Part shown: piece by piece, positions 44,607-54,113 of the stretch
Numbering within the stretch: the stretch's first letter is position 1
How the letters are laid out: every line of letters begins with the position of its first letter
NCBI RefSeq assembly: GCF_900637975.1
Contig: NZ_LR134477.1
Span: forward strand, 1,364,001 to 1,428,000
Origin: Actinomyces viscosus
GTDB lineage: Bacteria > Actinomycetota > Actinomycetes > Actinomycetales > Actinomycetaceae
Length of the DNA: 64,000 bases
Direction: 5' to 3'
Notes under the pieces: model-generated
Seen by the model: only the letters and a program-made list of their open reading frames with translations
What the model was told of the DNA's origin: nothing
Database searches by the model: none
Position numbers and translations under genes: made by a program

Positions 44607-46371
44607 GGATGCTCTCCTCGCGGGGTGGTGGTACGGACATGGGACTGGCGGCGCGCTCAAGGCGGTCAGGGCGCTCGCCCGTGAGGCGGGTGAGGACCTC
44701 GACGACGTCGGCGGCTCCCTCGACGGCCGATGACGTGGTGGCCCGGGTGAAGGCCAGGGGGTCGGTCAGGGGCAGGCGGCGCTGGTCCTTCTCACCGGTC
44801 TCCAGGACCATGGAGTGCCAGCCGGCGGCGACGACCTGGCCGGGGAAGGCGCCCACGAGCCTACCGCGCAGCCAGGCCCGGGTGGTGGCGGGAGGCTCCC
44901 CGAGGGCCGCCGCAACCTCCTGGCCGTCGAGCCCGCCTCTCGCCGCGGCGCCGGCCGGCACCCGCTCGGCCAGGCCGCGCCCTGCCGGGAACAGCTCGGA
45001 CCAGGCCAGGTCGACGGCGCGGAGGACGTCACGTCCGCGCTCACCGGGGTGACGGCGGGCGGTGGCGTCCAGGAGCTGCTTCTTGGCGACCCACTCCAGG
45101 TGCCCGGCGGGACCTCCCGACTCTCCGACCTCGCCGCCTGCGGCGCGCAGGGCCTCGAGCTCGCGCAGGGAGGCCTCCCAGAAGGCCAGGACCGCTCCGG
45201 TCTCGGCCCCGTCGGTGTCGCGGCCGTCGGCCAAGGCGAGCAGATCCGGGTGGAGGGGATCGCCCGCCGGCGCCGGCGCGCGGCGCCCCTGGCCCCTCAG
45301 GTGGGTGCGCACCGCGTCGAGGTAGTGCTCCAGGATCTCCAGGGCGCTCATGCGCCGCCCGTCGGAGAGCTGGAGGGCTCCTCCCAGGCGGGTGTCGCGG
45401 GAGACGTCTCGGGCCTGGGCCACCGGGTCGGCCAGGCTCAGGCGGCGCCAGGCGTCGGGGACGCCGTCGGCCAGCACCTGGAGCACCAGGGAGGTCATGC
45501 CGAGCTTGAGCCAGGTCATGGTGTCGAAGCAGGAGGCGTCCCCGGCCACCAGGTGGAGGCGCCGCCAGCGCTCGGGGTCGGCGTGGGGCTCGTCGCGGGT
45601 GTTGACCAGGGGGCGGTCCACCGTGGTGCCCAGGCCCACGATCTTCTCCAGGTAGTCGGCCCTCTGGCTGACCTGGAAGTCGGCGTCCCGGGAGACGGCA
45701 CCGGTGCCGACCCGGCCGGATCCCACCAGGAGCGGTCGGACCACGAGCAGTGGCACCAGGGCCTCGACGAGGTCGTCGAAGTCGAGTGAGCGGGGCACGA
45801 GGTAGTTCTCGTGCGTGCCGTAGGTGGCGCCCTTGCCGTCGACGTTGTTCTTGAACAGCCGGGCCGCCACGCCGCGGCGGCGCAGCAGGTCCGCTCCCCT
45901 GGCCACCAGGAGGTCCCCGGCCCGGTCGGCCAGGGCGGCCTGCGCGGCACCAGTGCACTCGGGGGTCGCGTACTCGGGGTGCCCGTGGTCCACGTAGAGG
46001 CGCCCGCCGGTGGGCAGGCAGGTGGCGGTGCCGCGCTGCCAGGCCTCCTCCTGGGCGGTCAGGCGCACGACGGCGGTCGTGCGCAGGCGCCCGGGGACGG
46101 GCCCCTCGAGGGAGCCGGCTCCAGGGACGTCGGTGAGCATGGAGGGGTCGACCGCCGAGCGGTCCACCTCGAAGCCACGGGCGTCGCGCAGTGGGTACTC
46201 ACCCGAGTAGTCCCAGCGCACGCCGTCGCTGCGCCCCCGCTCACGCTCGGCCTCCAGGCAGGCGGCCACGACCTCCTCAGGCTCGGCGCCGAGGATCCCG
46301 TACTCGGTCTCCAGGCCCATGACCGTCACCTCGCGGCCGGGAAGGCGCCGCGCGTCCGTGGGGAGCACCAC
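44599..46371 (-). CDS. dop: Pup deamidase/depupylase Dop
   Basis: Dop converts the Pup C-terminal Gln to Glu and also removes Pup from targets. The 590-aa protein shares the PafA fold: MGLETEYGILGAEPEEVVA, GRLYVDHGHPEYATPECTGA (with the active Asp), LFKNNVDGKGATYGTHENYL and LVNTRDEPHADPERWRRLHL. The stretch between about residues 40 and 100 contains the Dop-loop region missing from PafA. The start at 46371 is GTG three bases after the arc stop; ATG at codon 18 (MGLETEYG) is an alternative. Confidence 0.94.
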   Translation of the reverse strand: MVLPTDARRLPGREVTVMGLETEYGILGAEPEEVVAACLEAERERGRSDGVRWDYSGEYPLRDARGFEVDRSAVDPSMLTDVPGAGSLEGPVPGRLRTTAVVRLTAQEEAWQRGTATCLPTGGRLYVDHGHPEYATPECTGAAQAALADRAGDLLVARGADLLRRRGVAARLFKNNVDGKGATYGTHENYLVPRSLDFDDLVEALVPLLVVRPLLVGSGRVGTGAVSRDADFQVSQRADYLEKIVGLGTTVDRPLVNTRDEPHADPERWRRLHLVAGDASCFDTMTWLKLGMTSLVLQVLADGVPDAWRRLSLADPVAQARDVSRDTRLGGALQLSDGRRMSALEILEHYLDAVRTHLRGQGRRAPAPAGDPLHPDLLALADGRDTDGAETGAVLAFWEASLRELEALRAAGGEVGESGGPAGHLEWVAKKQLLDATARRHPGERGRDVLRAVDLAWSELFPAGRGLAERVPAGAAARGGLDGQEVAAALGEPPATTRAWLRGRLVGAFPGQVVAAGWHSMVLETGEKDQRRLPLTDPLAFTRATTSSAVEGAADVVEVLTRLTGERPDRLERAASPMSVPPPREESIHE

Positions 46372-46374
46372 CGC

Positions 46375-48045
46375 TCACTCCTCTCGGGGGCGCTGGAGCA
46401 CGGTCATGGAGACGACCGGGGCCCCGCGCCGCCCGCTGACGCGGGCCCAGTCGTCGGGGTGGACGGTGGCTGGCAGGCCCTCGTTCTCAACGATCTCCTC
46501 GATGACGGCACGACGCAGGTGCTCAGCCGTCAGGCCACGCCGCCCGCTGGTGACCACGTCCTTGACCGCCGCCTTCTTGGCCCGGTCGACGATGTTGGCG
46601 AGCATGGCGCCGCTGACGAGATCGGCGACGTGGAGGATCTCGACCTGCCCGTCGGAGCGGGTGAGCTCGACCATCTCGGTGGCGCGACGGCGGATGTAGA
46701 GCGCCTCGACCACCTGGCCGATGAGGGCGTCCACCGCCCCCTGCGCCCCACCGTGGGCGGCCAGGAGCCCCTCGCTGATCGGTAGGTCCGGCGTCAGGTA
46801 GGTCGCCAGGATCTCACCGGCCCCTTGCCGGTCCGGCCGGCCGATGCGGATCTTGACGTCGAGGCGGCCCGGACGCAGGATCGCCGGGTCGATCATGTCC
46901 TCGCGGTTGGTGGCCCCAATGACCACGACGTTGTCCAGCTCGTCGACGCCGTCGATCTCGGCGAGCATCTGCGGGACCACGGTGGTCTCCACGTCCGAGG
47001 ACCGTCCGGACCCGCGGGTGCGGAACAGGGAGTCCATCTCGTCGAAGAAGACGACGACGGGCACCCCGGTGGCCGCCTTCTCCCGGGCGCGGGCGAAGAT
47101 GACGCGGATGCGCCGCTCGGTCTCGCCGACGTACTTGTCGAGCAGCTGGGGCCCCTTGATGTTGAGGAAGTAGGCCTCGCCGCGCCCGCCCGCCCCCAGG
47201 GAGGCGGCGACGGCCTTGGCGATGAGGGTCTTGCCGCAGCCGGGCGGCCCGTAGAGCAGCACGCCGCGCGGCGGGGTGAGGCGGTGCTCGCGATAGAGGT
47301 CGGGGTGCAGGAACGGCAGCTCGACGGCGTCGCGGATGAGCTCGATCTGCTCGCCCAGTCCCCCGATGTCCTCGTACCCGACGTCGGGCACCTCCTCCAG
47401 GACGAGCTCCTCGACCTCGGAGCGCACGACGGGGCGCAGCGCCATGCGCACGGCCAGGTCGGCCACGAGCGCGTCCCCGACCCGGGGGCGGTGGTCGGTC
47501 AGGGTCGCCGAGAGGCTGAGAACCTGCTCCTCGTCATGACGGGCCAGGACCAGGACGGTGGCGTCGTCGTAGGTCTCCTTGACGGTGACGACCTCGCCGA
47601 AGCGCGGCGAGGGGGTAGTGGCGGTGATGACGAGGTGCTCGTTGAGGACGACGTCGTCGCCCGGGTGCAGGGACGAGGCCACGACCGCGGGCCCCACGCC
47701 CACGCGGTGACGGCGCCCGGCGATGGAGACGTCGGCGGTGCGCGCGGTGGCGTCAACGGCCAGGACGGTGGCGTGCGCCAGGGGCGGGAGCTGGAGGGCC
47801 TTGACGTCCTCGTGCAGCGCCGCCAGCTCCTGGCGCGCCGCCCGCAGGGCGTTGGCCAGGTGGGTGTTCTTGCGGCTGAGCACGGCCGCCTGCTCGGCGA
47901 GCTCACGCAGACGGTCCGTGACGTCCTCAGCGGTGCTCCCGGAGGCGCTGCTCGCGACGTCCGGCAATGATGGCGCTGACGGCAGTGACGGCGATGTCTC
48001 TGACTCTCCCACCGGGTCCTTGTGCTCCACCGGCTCCTCGTCCAT
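46375..48045 (-). CDS. arc: AAA+ unfoldase ARC (Mpa homologue)
   Basis: ARC/Mpa is the hexameric ATPase that binds Pup and unfolds pupylated proteins. The 556-aa protein has a coiled coil (DRLRELAEQAAVLSRKNTHL, about residues 40-90), OB folds, then the AAA domain with GVLLYGPPGCGKTLIAKAVA (Walker A), VVFFDEMDSLFRTRGSG (Walker B) and VIGATNREDMIDPAIL. ATG 48045 is preferred because AGGAGG stands six bases before it; a second ATG six bases upstream abuts that site. The C terminus is TVLQRPREE and lacks the penultimate Tyr tail used to dock on the 20S proteasome. Confidence 0.93.
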   Translation of the reverse strand: MDEEPVEHKDPVGESETSPSLPSAPSLPDVASSASGSTAEDVTDRLRELAEQAAVLSRKNTHLANALRAARQELAALHEDVKALQLPPLAHATVLAVDATARTADVSIAGRRHRVGVGPAVVASSLHPGDDVVLNEHLVITATTPSPRFGEVVTVKETYDDATVLVLARHDEEQVLSLSATLTDHRPRVGDALVADLAVRMALRPVVRSEVEELVLEEVPDVGYEDIGGLGEQIELIRDAVELPFLHPDLYREHRLTPPRGVLLYGPPGCGKTLIAKAVAASLGAGGRGEAYFLNIKGPQLLDKYVGETERRIRVIFARAREKAATGVPVVVFFDEMDSLFRTRGSGRSSDVETTVVPQMLAEIDGVDELDNVVVIGATNREDMIDPAILRPGRLDVKIRIGRPDRQGAGEILATYLTPDLPISEGLLAAHGGAQGAVDALIGQVVEALYIRRRATEMVELTRSDGQVEILHVADLVSGAMLANIVDRAKKAAVKDVVTSGRRGLTAEHLRRAVIEEIVENEGLPATVHPDDWARVSGRRGAPVVSMTVLQRPREE

Positions 48046-48110
48046 GCGCATCCTCCTTGACTCCGGTTCGCCTCCGGCCGGCACCGGTCCGGGTCCTCCT
48101 CGACCCTCAC

Positions 48111-48126
48111 TGGTACAAGCGTACCA
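48111..48126. promoter_or_regulatory. Inverted repeat between arc and valS
   Basis: TGGTACAAGCGTACCA has perfect 6-bp arms around AAGC in the 213-bp divergent region between the arc and valS starts. It is operator-like but I cannot name the regulator. Further right, CAGAAT (48246-48251) lies 7 nt before the valS ATG and could be the -10 of a leaderless transcript. Confidence 0.35.
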
Positions 48127-48258
48127 ATCAGTGCTCGTTTCGTAACCCGATTCCGCCCCCTCCGCGCCGGTGGGCACCGACGTCGTCCGCGAGCCGTCCG
48201 CGGACCTCACACCAGGCCGTGTCGAGGCCTGCGGCCGCGCCGTGACAGAATCGGCCCC

Positions 48259-51090
48259 ATGTCTGAGACCCCCACCAGCCACACCGCTGACCAGCCTTCG
48301 TCCAGCCGTCTGCTGCCCTCCGAGCCGCACAGCCCGCGGGTGCCGGCCAAGGTGTCGACCGACGGCCTGGAGACCACCTGGGGCGAGCGCTGGGAGGCCG
48401 AGGGGACCTACGCCTTCGACCGCAGCGCCGAGCGCGCGGAGGTCTTCTCCATCGACACCCCGCCGCCGACGGTCTCCGGCTCCCTGCACGTGGGGCACGT
48501 CTTCTCCTACACCCACACCGACACCGTGGCCCGCTTCCAGCGCATGCGCGGTAAGGCGGTGTTCTACCCCATGGGCTGGGACGACAACGGCCTGCCCACC
48601 GAGCGCCGGGTCCAGAACTACTTCGGGGTGCGCTGTGACCCCTCGCTGCCCTACGACCCGGACTTCACCCCGCCGCACACCGGCGGCGAGGGCAAGTCGA
48701 TCAAGGCCCGCGACCAGGTGCCGGTCTCACGGCGCAACTTCGTCGAGCTGTGCGAGCGCCTCACGGTCGAGGACGAGAAGCAGTTCGAGGCCCTGTGGCG
48801 CCGCCTGGGCCTGAGCGTGGACTGGTCGCACACCTACCAGACGATCGGCGAGCGGGCCCGCAAGGTGGCCCAGACCGCCTTCCTGCACAACCTCGAGCGC
48901 GGAGAGGCCTACCAGGCGGCGGCCCCCGGCCTGTGGGACGTCACCTTCCAGACGGCGGTGGCCCAGGCCGAGCTGGAGTCGCGCGAGTACCCCGGCTTCT
49001 ACCACCGCCTGGCCTTCCACATCGTGGATGAGGCGGCCGCCGCGAAGGCCGCGGCCGCCGGAGCCCCGGTGGAGAACGGTGTCGACGTGTGCATCGAGAC
49101 CACCCGCCCCGAGCTGCTGCCCGCCTGCGTGGCCCTGGTGGCCCACCCCGACGACGAGCGCTACCAGCCCCTGTTCGGCACCACGGTCTCCTCCCCCGTC
49201 TTCGGCGTCGAGGTGCCGGTCCTGGCGCACCCGGCCGCGGAGAAGGACAAGGGCGCCGGCATCGCCATGTGCTGCACCTTCGGTGACACCACCGACATCG
49301 ACTGGTGGCGCGACCTGCAGCTGCCGCTGCGCGCGATCCTGCGCAAGGACGGCCGCATCGAGACCGAGACGCCCGAGTGGATCACCTCCGAGGCCGGCCG
49401 CGAGATGTACGCGGCCATGGCCGGCAGGACCGCCTTCTCAGCCCGCGAGGCCCTCGTGGAGCGCCTGGCGCAGACCGGCGAGATGCGCGGCGAGCCCACG
49501 AAGACGGTGCGTCAGACGAACTTCTTCGAGAAGGGCGACAAGCCCCTGGAGATCGTCACCTCCCGCCAGTGGTACATCCGCAACGGCGGCAAGGAGTGGA
49601 CCAGCCCGGCCTCCGGCACCGACCTGCGCGACGAGCTGCTGGAGCGCGGCCGCCAGCTGGACTTCCACCCCGACTTCATGCGCGTGCGCTACGAGAACTG
49701 GGTGCGGGGCCTGAACAACGACTGGCTGGTCTCGCGCCAGCGCTTCTTCGGCGTCCCCTTCCCGCTGTGGTACCAGGTCGGGGCCGACGGCGAGGTCGAC
49801 TACGACGCGATCCTGACCCCGGACGAGTCCGAGCTGCCGGTGGACCCCTCCTCCGACGTCCCGGCCGGCTACACCGAGGACCAGCGCGGCGAGCCCGGCG
49901 GCTTCGTCGGCGAGCTCGACATCATGGACACCTGGGCCACCTCCTCCCTCTCTCCCCAGCTGGCCTCGGGCTGGCTGACCGATGAGGACCTCTTCGACCG
50001 GGTCTACCCGATGGACCTGCGTCCCCAGGGTCAGGACATCATCCGCACCTGGCTGTTCACCTCGGTGGTGCGCGCGGACCTGGAGTTCGCGGCCCTGCCG
50101 TGGAGGAACGCCGGCCTGTCGGGCTGGATCCTGGACTCCGACCACAAGAAGATGTCCAAGTCGAAGGGCAATGTCGTCACCCCCATGGGCCTGCTGGAGC
50201 AGTACGGCTCCGACGCCGTGCGCTACTGGGCCAGCTCGGCCCGCCTGGGCCTGGACGCGGCCTTCGAGGAGACCCAGATCAAGATCGGCCGGCGCCTGGC
50301 CATCAAGGTCCTCAACGCCTCCAAGTTCGCCCTGTCCATGGGGATCCCGTGGGACGCCGATGAGGCCACCGTGGCCGCAGCGCCCGCTCCCTGCCTGGAC
50401 GCCTCGGTGGTCAGCGAGCCGATCGACCGCGCGGTCCTGGCCGCGCTGGCCGACGTCGTCGACGCCGCCACGGCCGCCTTCGAGGAGTTCGGGCACGCCC
50501 GCGCCCTGGAGGTCACCGAGTCCTTCTTCTGGACCTTCTGCGACGACTACATCGAGCTGGTCAAGGACCGGGCCAACGACTTCGACGGCTCCCACGACGC
50601 CGCGGCCGTGCGCTCGGCGCGGGCGACGCTGGCGATCGCGGTGGACACCTTCGTGCGCCTGCTGGCCCCCTTCCTGCCCTTCGCCACCGAGGAGGTGTGG
50701 AGCTGGTACCGCACCGGCTCGGTGCACCGGGCCGCCTGGCCGCAGTCCGCCGGTCTGCGTGAGGCCGCCGCCGGGGCCGACGCCGAGCTGGTCGCCCGCG
50801 CCGGAGCCGCCCTGGCCGCGCTGCGCAAGGTGAAGTCGGAGGCCAAGACGAGTCAGAAGACGCCGATCCTCTCGGTGACGCTGGCCGTGGCCCCCGACCG
50901 CCCCGAGTACGCCCAGGCCGTCGAGGCGGTACGGGCGGACCTGACCGAGGCCGCCAAGGTGACCGGCCCCTTCACCGTGGAGCAGGCGGCTCAGGCCGCG
51001 GACGCCGACTCGGCCGAGGGAGCAGCCCCGGTGAGCGTGACCGCCGCCGAGCTCGGCGAGGCCCCGGCCAAGCCGGCCAGGAAGAAGTGA
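48259..51090 (+). CDS. valS: Valyl-tRNA synthetase
   Basis: ValRS charges tRNA-Val. The 943-aa class I enzyme has the HIGH motif in TVSGSLHVGHVFSYTHTD (about residue 78), GWDDNGLPTERRVQNYFGV, editing-domain segments CIETTRPELLPACVALVAH, and KMSKS in SDHKKMSKSKGNVVTP. The sequence near GLPTERRVQ suggests the archaeal-like ValRS type seen in some actinobacteria. No T-box precedes it. The ATG has no ribosome site; a -10-like CAGAAT 7 nt upstream suggests leaderless translation. It converges on the LacI-type gene with 48 bp between stops. Confidence 0.96.
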   Translation: MSETPTSHTADQPSSSRLLPSEPHSPRVPAKVSTDGLETTWGERWEAEGTYAFDRSAERAEVFSIDTPPPTVSGSLHVGHVFSYTHTDTVARFQRMRGKAVFYPMGWDDNGLPTERRVQNYFGVRCDPSLPYDPDFTPPHTGGEGKSIKARDQVPVSRRNFVELCERLTVEDEKQFEALWRRLGLSVDWSHTYQTIGERARKVAQTAFLHNLERGEAYQAAAPGLWDVTFQTAVAQAELESREYPGFYHRLAFHIVDEAAAAKAAAAGAPVENGVDVCIETTRPELLPACVALVAHPDDERYQPLFGTTVSSPVFGVEVPVLAHPAAEKDKGAGIAMCCTFGDTTDIDWWRDLQLPLRAILRKDGRIETETPEWITSEAGREMYAAMAGRTAFSAREALVERLAQTGEMRGEPTKTVRQTNFFEKGDKPLEIVTSRQWYIRNGGKEWTSPASGTDLRDELLERGRQLDFHPDFMRVRYENWVRGLNNDWLVSRQRFFGVPFPLWYQVGADGEVDYDAILTPDESELPVDPSSDVPAGYTEDQRGEPGGFVGELDIMDTWATSSLSPQLASGWLTDEDLFDRVYPMDLRPQGQDIIRTWLFTSVVRADLEFAALPWRNAGLSGWILDSDHKKMSKSKGNVVTPMGLLEQYGSDAVRYWASSARLGLDAAFEETQIKIGRRLAIKVLNASKFALSMGIPWDADEATVAAAPAPCLDASVVSEPIDRAVLAALADVVDAATAAFEEFGHARALEVTESFFWTFCDDYIELVKDRANDFDGSHDAAAVRSARATLAIAVDTFVRLLAPFLPFATEEVWSWYRTGSVHRAAWPQSAGLREAAAGADAELVARAGAALAALRKVKSEAKTSQKTPILSVTLAVAPDRPEYAQAVEAVRADLTEAAKVTGPFTVEQAAQAADADSAEGAAPVSVTAAELGEAPAKPARKK

Positions 51091-51138
51091 GTCTCTAAGC
51101 ACTCCGGCGGCCGCATCGGCTGTGTCTCAACAAGAAAC

Positions 51139-52152
51139 TCATAGAAGACACGGCTCCGTGGAGCCACGGTCACGCAGTACCGCGGACATGAGCGCGCGGT
51201 GCTCGGCAGGAGCCGGGTGCCCCCTCAGACGGGCCAGCAGAGTGGAGCCCGCCGCGGCCCCCATCGCCTCACGGTCCACGCTCATCTCACTGAAGGCCTG
51301 CCCCTGGCGTCCGCCGTACTCCGTGACGCCGAGGGTGAGCACCGACAGGTCGGCGGGGATGGACAGTCCGTGAACCTTCGCCGCGCACGCGAGCCCCACC
51401 AGCGCGGCCGGGTTGTTGGAGACGACGGCAGTGCATCCGTCCGCGAGGCCGTCGGCGCCTACGACGTCACCGCCGGCCAGTGCCAGCTCCGGCACCTGGC
51501 GTACCAGGAGATCCACTCCCAGGTCGCCGGCGGCACGCAGGAGCTCGTGGCCCTGGTCCTGGCGGGCGTGGGAGTCATCGTGCGCCGTCTCGCGCAGAAG
51601 CGCCACGATGCGCCGGTGCCCGAGCCCGGCCAGGTGCGCGATGGCCGCCCCGGCCATCTGCGCGAAGTCGGTGTCGATGCCCGGGGCCCCATCGCTGCGC
51701 CCCGAGGAGCCGATGAGGACGGTGGGGACCTTCTCCTTCAGGAGCATCTCCTCACGCTCATCACCCTGGGCCACGTCCATGAGGACGACCCCGCCCAGGG
51801 ATCCGGAGCGCACGAGCGAGCGCAGCTCGATCAACGACGCCGGAGACTTCATGACCGGAATGACCACCTGGATCCCACTGGGCTCCAGGGCCCGACGAAC
51901 GCCGTCGACGTAGTCGAGGTCGTTGGCGTCGATAGTGGCGCGCTGGCGCCGGAACAGGACCCCCACGGTGCGCAGCACCGGTGAGGCCAGGGAGCGGGCG
52001 GCGGTGTTGGGGTGGTAGCCGAGCTCGCGCACGGCCCGCATGACCCGCTCCCGGGTGCTGGAGCGCGTCGAGCGCTGGCCGGACAGGACGTAGGTGACGG
52101 TCGAGGGCGACACGCCGGCCGCCCTGGCCACGTCAGCGCGGGTCGCCGCCAT
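51139..52152 (-). CDS. LacI-family transcriptional regulator
   Basis: The 337-aa protein has the LacI helix-turn-helix TRADVARAAGVSPSTVTYVL with hinge helix PNTAARSLASPV, followed by a periplasmic-binding-protein-like sugar sensor (VGVLFRRQRATIDANDLDYV, VVLMDVAQGDEREE). Its start overlaps the end of the GH13 gene by 20 nt and it is the last gene of the alpha-glucoside operon. It probably represses that operon and may bind the palindromes at 57472-57530. Confidence 0.92.
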   Translation of the reverse strand: MAATRADVARAAGVSPSTVTYVLSGQRSTRSSTRERVMRAVRELGYHPNTAARSLASPVLRTVGVLFRRQRATIDANDLDYVDGVRRALEPSGIQVVIPVMKSPASLIELRSLVRSGSLGGVVLMDVAQGDEREEMLLKEKVPTVLIGSSGRSDGAPGIDTDFAQMAGAAIAHLAGLGHRRIVALLRETAHDDSHARQDQGHELLRAAGDLGVDLLVRQVPELALAGGDVVGADGLADGCTAVVSNNPAALVGLACAAKVHGLSIPADLSVLTLGVTEYGGRQGQAFSEMSVDREAMGAAAGSTLLARLRGHPAPAEHRALMSAVLRDRGSTEPCLL

Positions 52153-53926
52153 CGAGTCCTCCTGCGGCGAGCTCCAGCCAGCAGGCGCCGTTAGGCGGCA
52201 CGACGACGGTGCTCACAGCATCCGCAGCATCCCCTGCGCCCCCGGTGTCCGCTCCGTCCTGGTCAGCCGGGTGCCAGGAGGTGATGAGGGGCGCACCGAG
52301 GCCCTCAAGCCTCACCGGGTGCTCGGTGGTGTTGAGGACGACGCCGGTCTCCCAGTTGCGCAGCAGCAGGACACCGGGCTCGGCGGCGAGCCACTCCACT
52401 GAGCCTCGTCCAAGCCGGCGCTCGCGGCGCAGGGCGATGGCCCGCCGGTACAGCATGAGGGTTGACCCCGCCAGCCCTTCCTGGGCCTGGGGCGAGTACT
52501 CGCCCCACCCCTCGGGCTGAGGCAGCCAGGTGCGGCCGGTGGCGCTGTAGCCGTACGAGGCTCCGTCGCGCCTCCACGGCAGGGGGACTCTGCAGCCGTC
52601 GCGGCCCGGCACGAGGTGGTTGGTGCGCTCCCACAGGGGGTCCTGGCGGGCCTCGTCCTCCATGGTGGTGTGCTCGGGCAGTCCCAGCTCCTCACCCTGA
52701 TAGAGGTAGGCGCTGCCGGGCAGGCCCAGCATGAACAGGGTCGCGGCGCGCGCCCGGGCCAGGCCGAGCTCGGCATCGGGCTGGGGGTCCCTCGGCCCGA
52801 TCCCGGGGTCGGTGTCCATGTCCGCGGGATAGGCCAGACGGGAGGCGTGTCGCACGACGTCGTGGTTGGACAGCACCCAGGTGGCCGGTGCCCCGACGGC
52901 ACCGTACTCATCCAGGGAGACGTCGATGACGCGGCGCAGCTCGGCGGCGTCCCACCCGGCGATGAGGAACGGGAAGTTGAAGGCCTGACTCATCTCGTCG
53001 GCGCGCACGTACAGGGCGGCCTCCGCCTCGGTGGGCACCCAGGCCTCAGCGACCATGAGGATGTCCTGTCCTACCTCGTCCAGGACGCGGCGCCACTCGC
53101 GGTAGATGTCGTGGACCCCGGGCTGGTTGAAGGCGGGGCCGACGTCGGGCAGCTTCTCGCGGGCGGCGGCCCCGTCCTCACCCCGCGGGCCGACGACGTT
53201 CCACCGGTCGGGGCCGAGGTCGTCGTCGGGCAGTCCCTCGGCCTTGACCAGGCCGTGGGCGACGTCCACGCGGAACCCGTCGATGCCGCGCTCCACCCAG
53301 AAGCGCAGGAAGGCGCGGAAGTGCTCGTGGACCTCCTCATTGGACCAGTTGAAGTCGGGCTGCTCGGCGGCGAAGAGGTGGAGGTAGTACCAGTTGCGGT
53401 CCTCGCTGCAACCGGTGACGGGCTCCACCGGCTGCCAGGCGGGGCCGCCGAACAGCGAGCCCCAGTTGTTCGGGGCGCCGTCGTCGCTGTGGCGGAAGAT
53501 GTAGCGGTCGCGCTCGGGCGAGCCAGGACCTGCGGCCAGGGCGGCGCGGAACCACTCGTGCCGGTCGGAGGAGTGGTTGGGAACCAGGTCGATGACCACC
53601 CGGATACCGGCCTTGTGGAGGTCGGCGACGAGGGCGTCGAGGTCCTCCAGGCTCCCGTACTCGGGCGCCAGGTTGAAGTAGTCGGAGACATCGTAGCCGG
53701 CGTCAACCTGGGGTGAGGGGTAGAAGGGCGAGAGCCACACGGCGTCGACGCCGAGCGCGACCAGGTGGTCGACGTGCTCTCTCACTCCCTGGATGTCTCC
53801 GATCCCGTCACCGTTGGCGTCGGCGAAGGAGCGGGGGTAGATCTGGTAGATGACGGCGTCGCGCCACCAGGCGTCGGTGTCGGTGCGCGGCGGAAGGCTC
53901 TGGGAGCAGGAGCTGGTCGAGGTCAT
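52133..53926 (-). CDS. GH13 alpha-glucosidase (oligo-1,6-glucosidase type)
   Basis: The 597-aa cytoplasmic enzyme hydrolyses alpha-linked glucosides taken up by the ABC system beside it. GH13 motifs in order: VVIDLVPNHSSDRHEWF (region I), DGFRVDVAHGLVKAEG (nucleophile Asp), DILMVAEAWVPTEAE (acid/base Glu) and TWVLSNHDVVRHASR (transition-state Asp). WWRDAVIYQIYPRSFADANG starts the barrel. The VAHGL after the nucleophile fits alpha-1,4- or 1,6-glucosidases; the exact linkage is uncertain. No signal peptide. A hairpin stands upstream at 54029-54059. Confidence 0.93.
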   Translation of the reverse strand: MTSTSSCSQSLPPRTDTDAWWRDAVIYQIYPRSFADANGDGIGDIQGVREHVDHLVALGVDAVWLSPFYPSPQVDAGYDVSDYFNLAPEYGSLEDLDALVADLHKAGIRVVIDLVPNHSSDRHEWFRAALAAGPGSPERDRYIFRHSDDGAPNNWGSLFGGPAWQPVEPVTGCSEDRNWYYLHLFAAEQPDFNWSNEEVHEHFRAFLRFWVERGIDGFRVDVAHGLVKAEGLPDDDLGPDRWNVVGPRGEDGAAAREKLPDVGPAFNQPGVHDIYREWRRVLDEVGQDILMVAEAWVPTEAEAALYVRADEMSQAFNFPFLIAGWDAAELRRVIDVSLDEYGAVGAPATWVLSNHDVVRHASRLAYPADMDTDPGIGPRDPQPDAELGLARARAATLFMLGLPGSAYLYQGEELGLPEHTTMEDEARQDPLWERTNHLVPGRDGCRVPLPWRRDGASYGYSATGRTWLPQPEGWGEYSPQAQEGLAGSTLMLYRRAIALRRERRLGRGSVEWLAAEPGVLLLRNWETGVVLNTTEHPVRLEGLGAPLITSWHPADQDGADTGGAGDAADAVSTVVVPPNGACWLELAAGGLDGGDPR

Positions 53927-54028
53927 GGGTGGGTGGTCCTGGTCGGGCCGCGGCGCTGCGGCGAGGTGAGGGCTAAGGAGCCGGAAGGAGACGGCTGAGA
54001 CGGACGACGAGTGCCCCAGACGTTCTCC

Positions 54029-54059
54029 GCGGGGCGGCGGCGCGGCGCTGCCGCCCCGC
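54029..54059 (-). terminator. Hairpin between permease and glucosidase genes
   Basis: GCGGGGCGGC (54029-54038) pairs with GCCGCCCCGC (54050-54059) around 11 nt in the 187-bp gap after the second permease gene. It lacks a T-run. It may partly terminate transcription or protect the upstream mRNA, lowering glucosidase and regulator expression relative to the transporter. Confidence 0.55.
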
Positions 54060-54113
54060 AGAGAGACGCTGTGACGTGCGAACCCTACAGCGCGGGTTCG
54101 GGCGGCCTCGGCC

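Noticed and set aside
42901..44733. 610-codon plus-strand frame opposite pafA and pup
   Set aside because: Shadow frame over PafA, Pup and the end of Dop, which are clearly real.
42416..48258. 20S proteasome genes prcA/prcB near pup
   Set aside because: I looked for them between and around dop, pup, pafA and arc; every gene there is accounted for, so they are not in the window.
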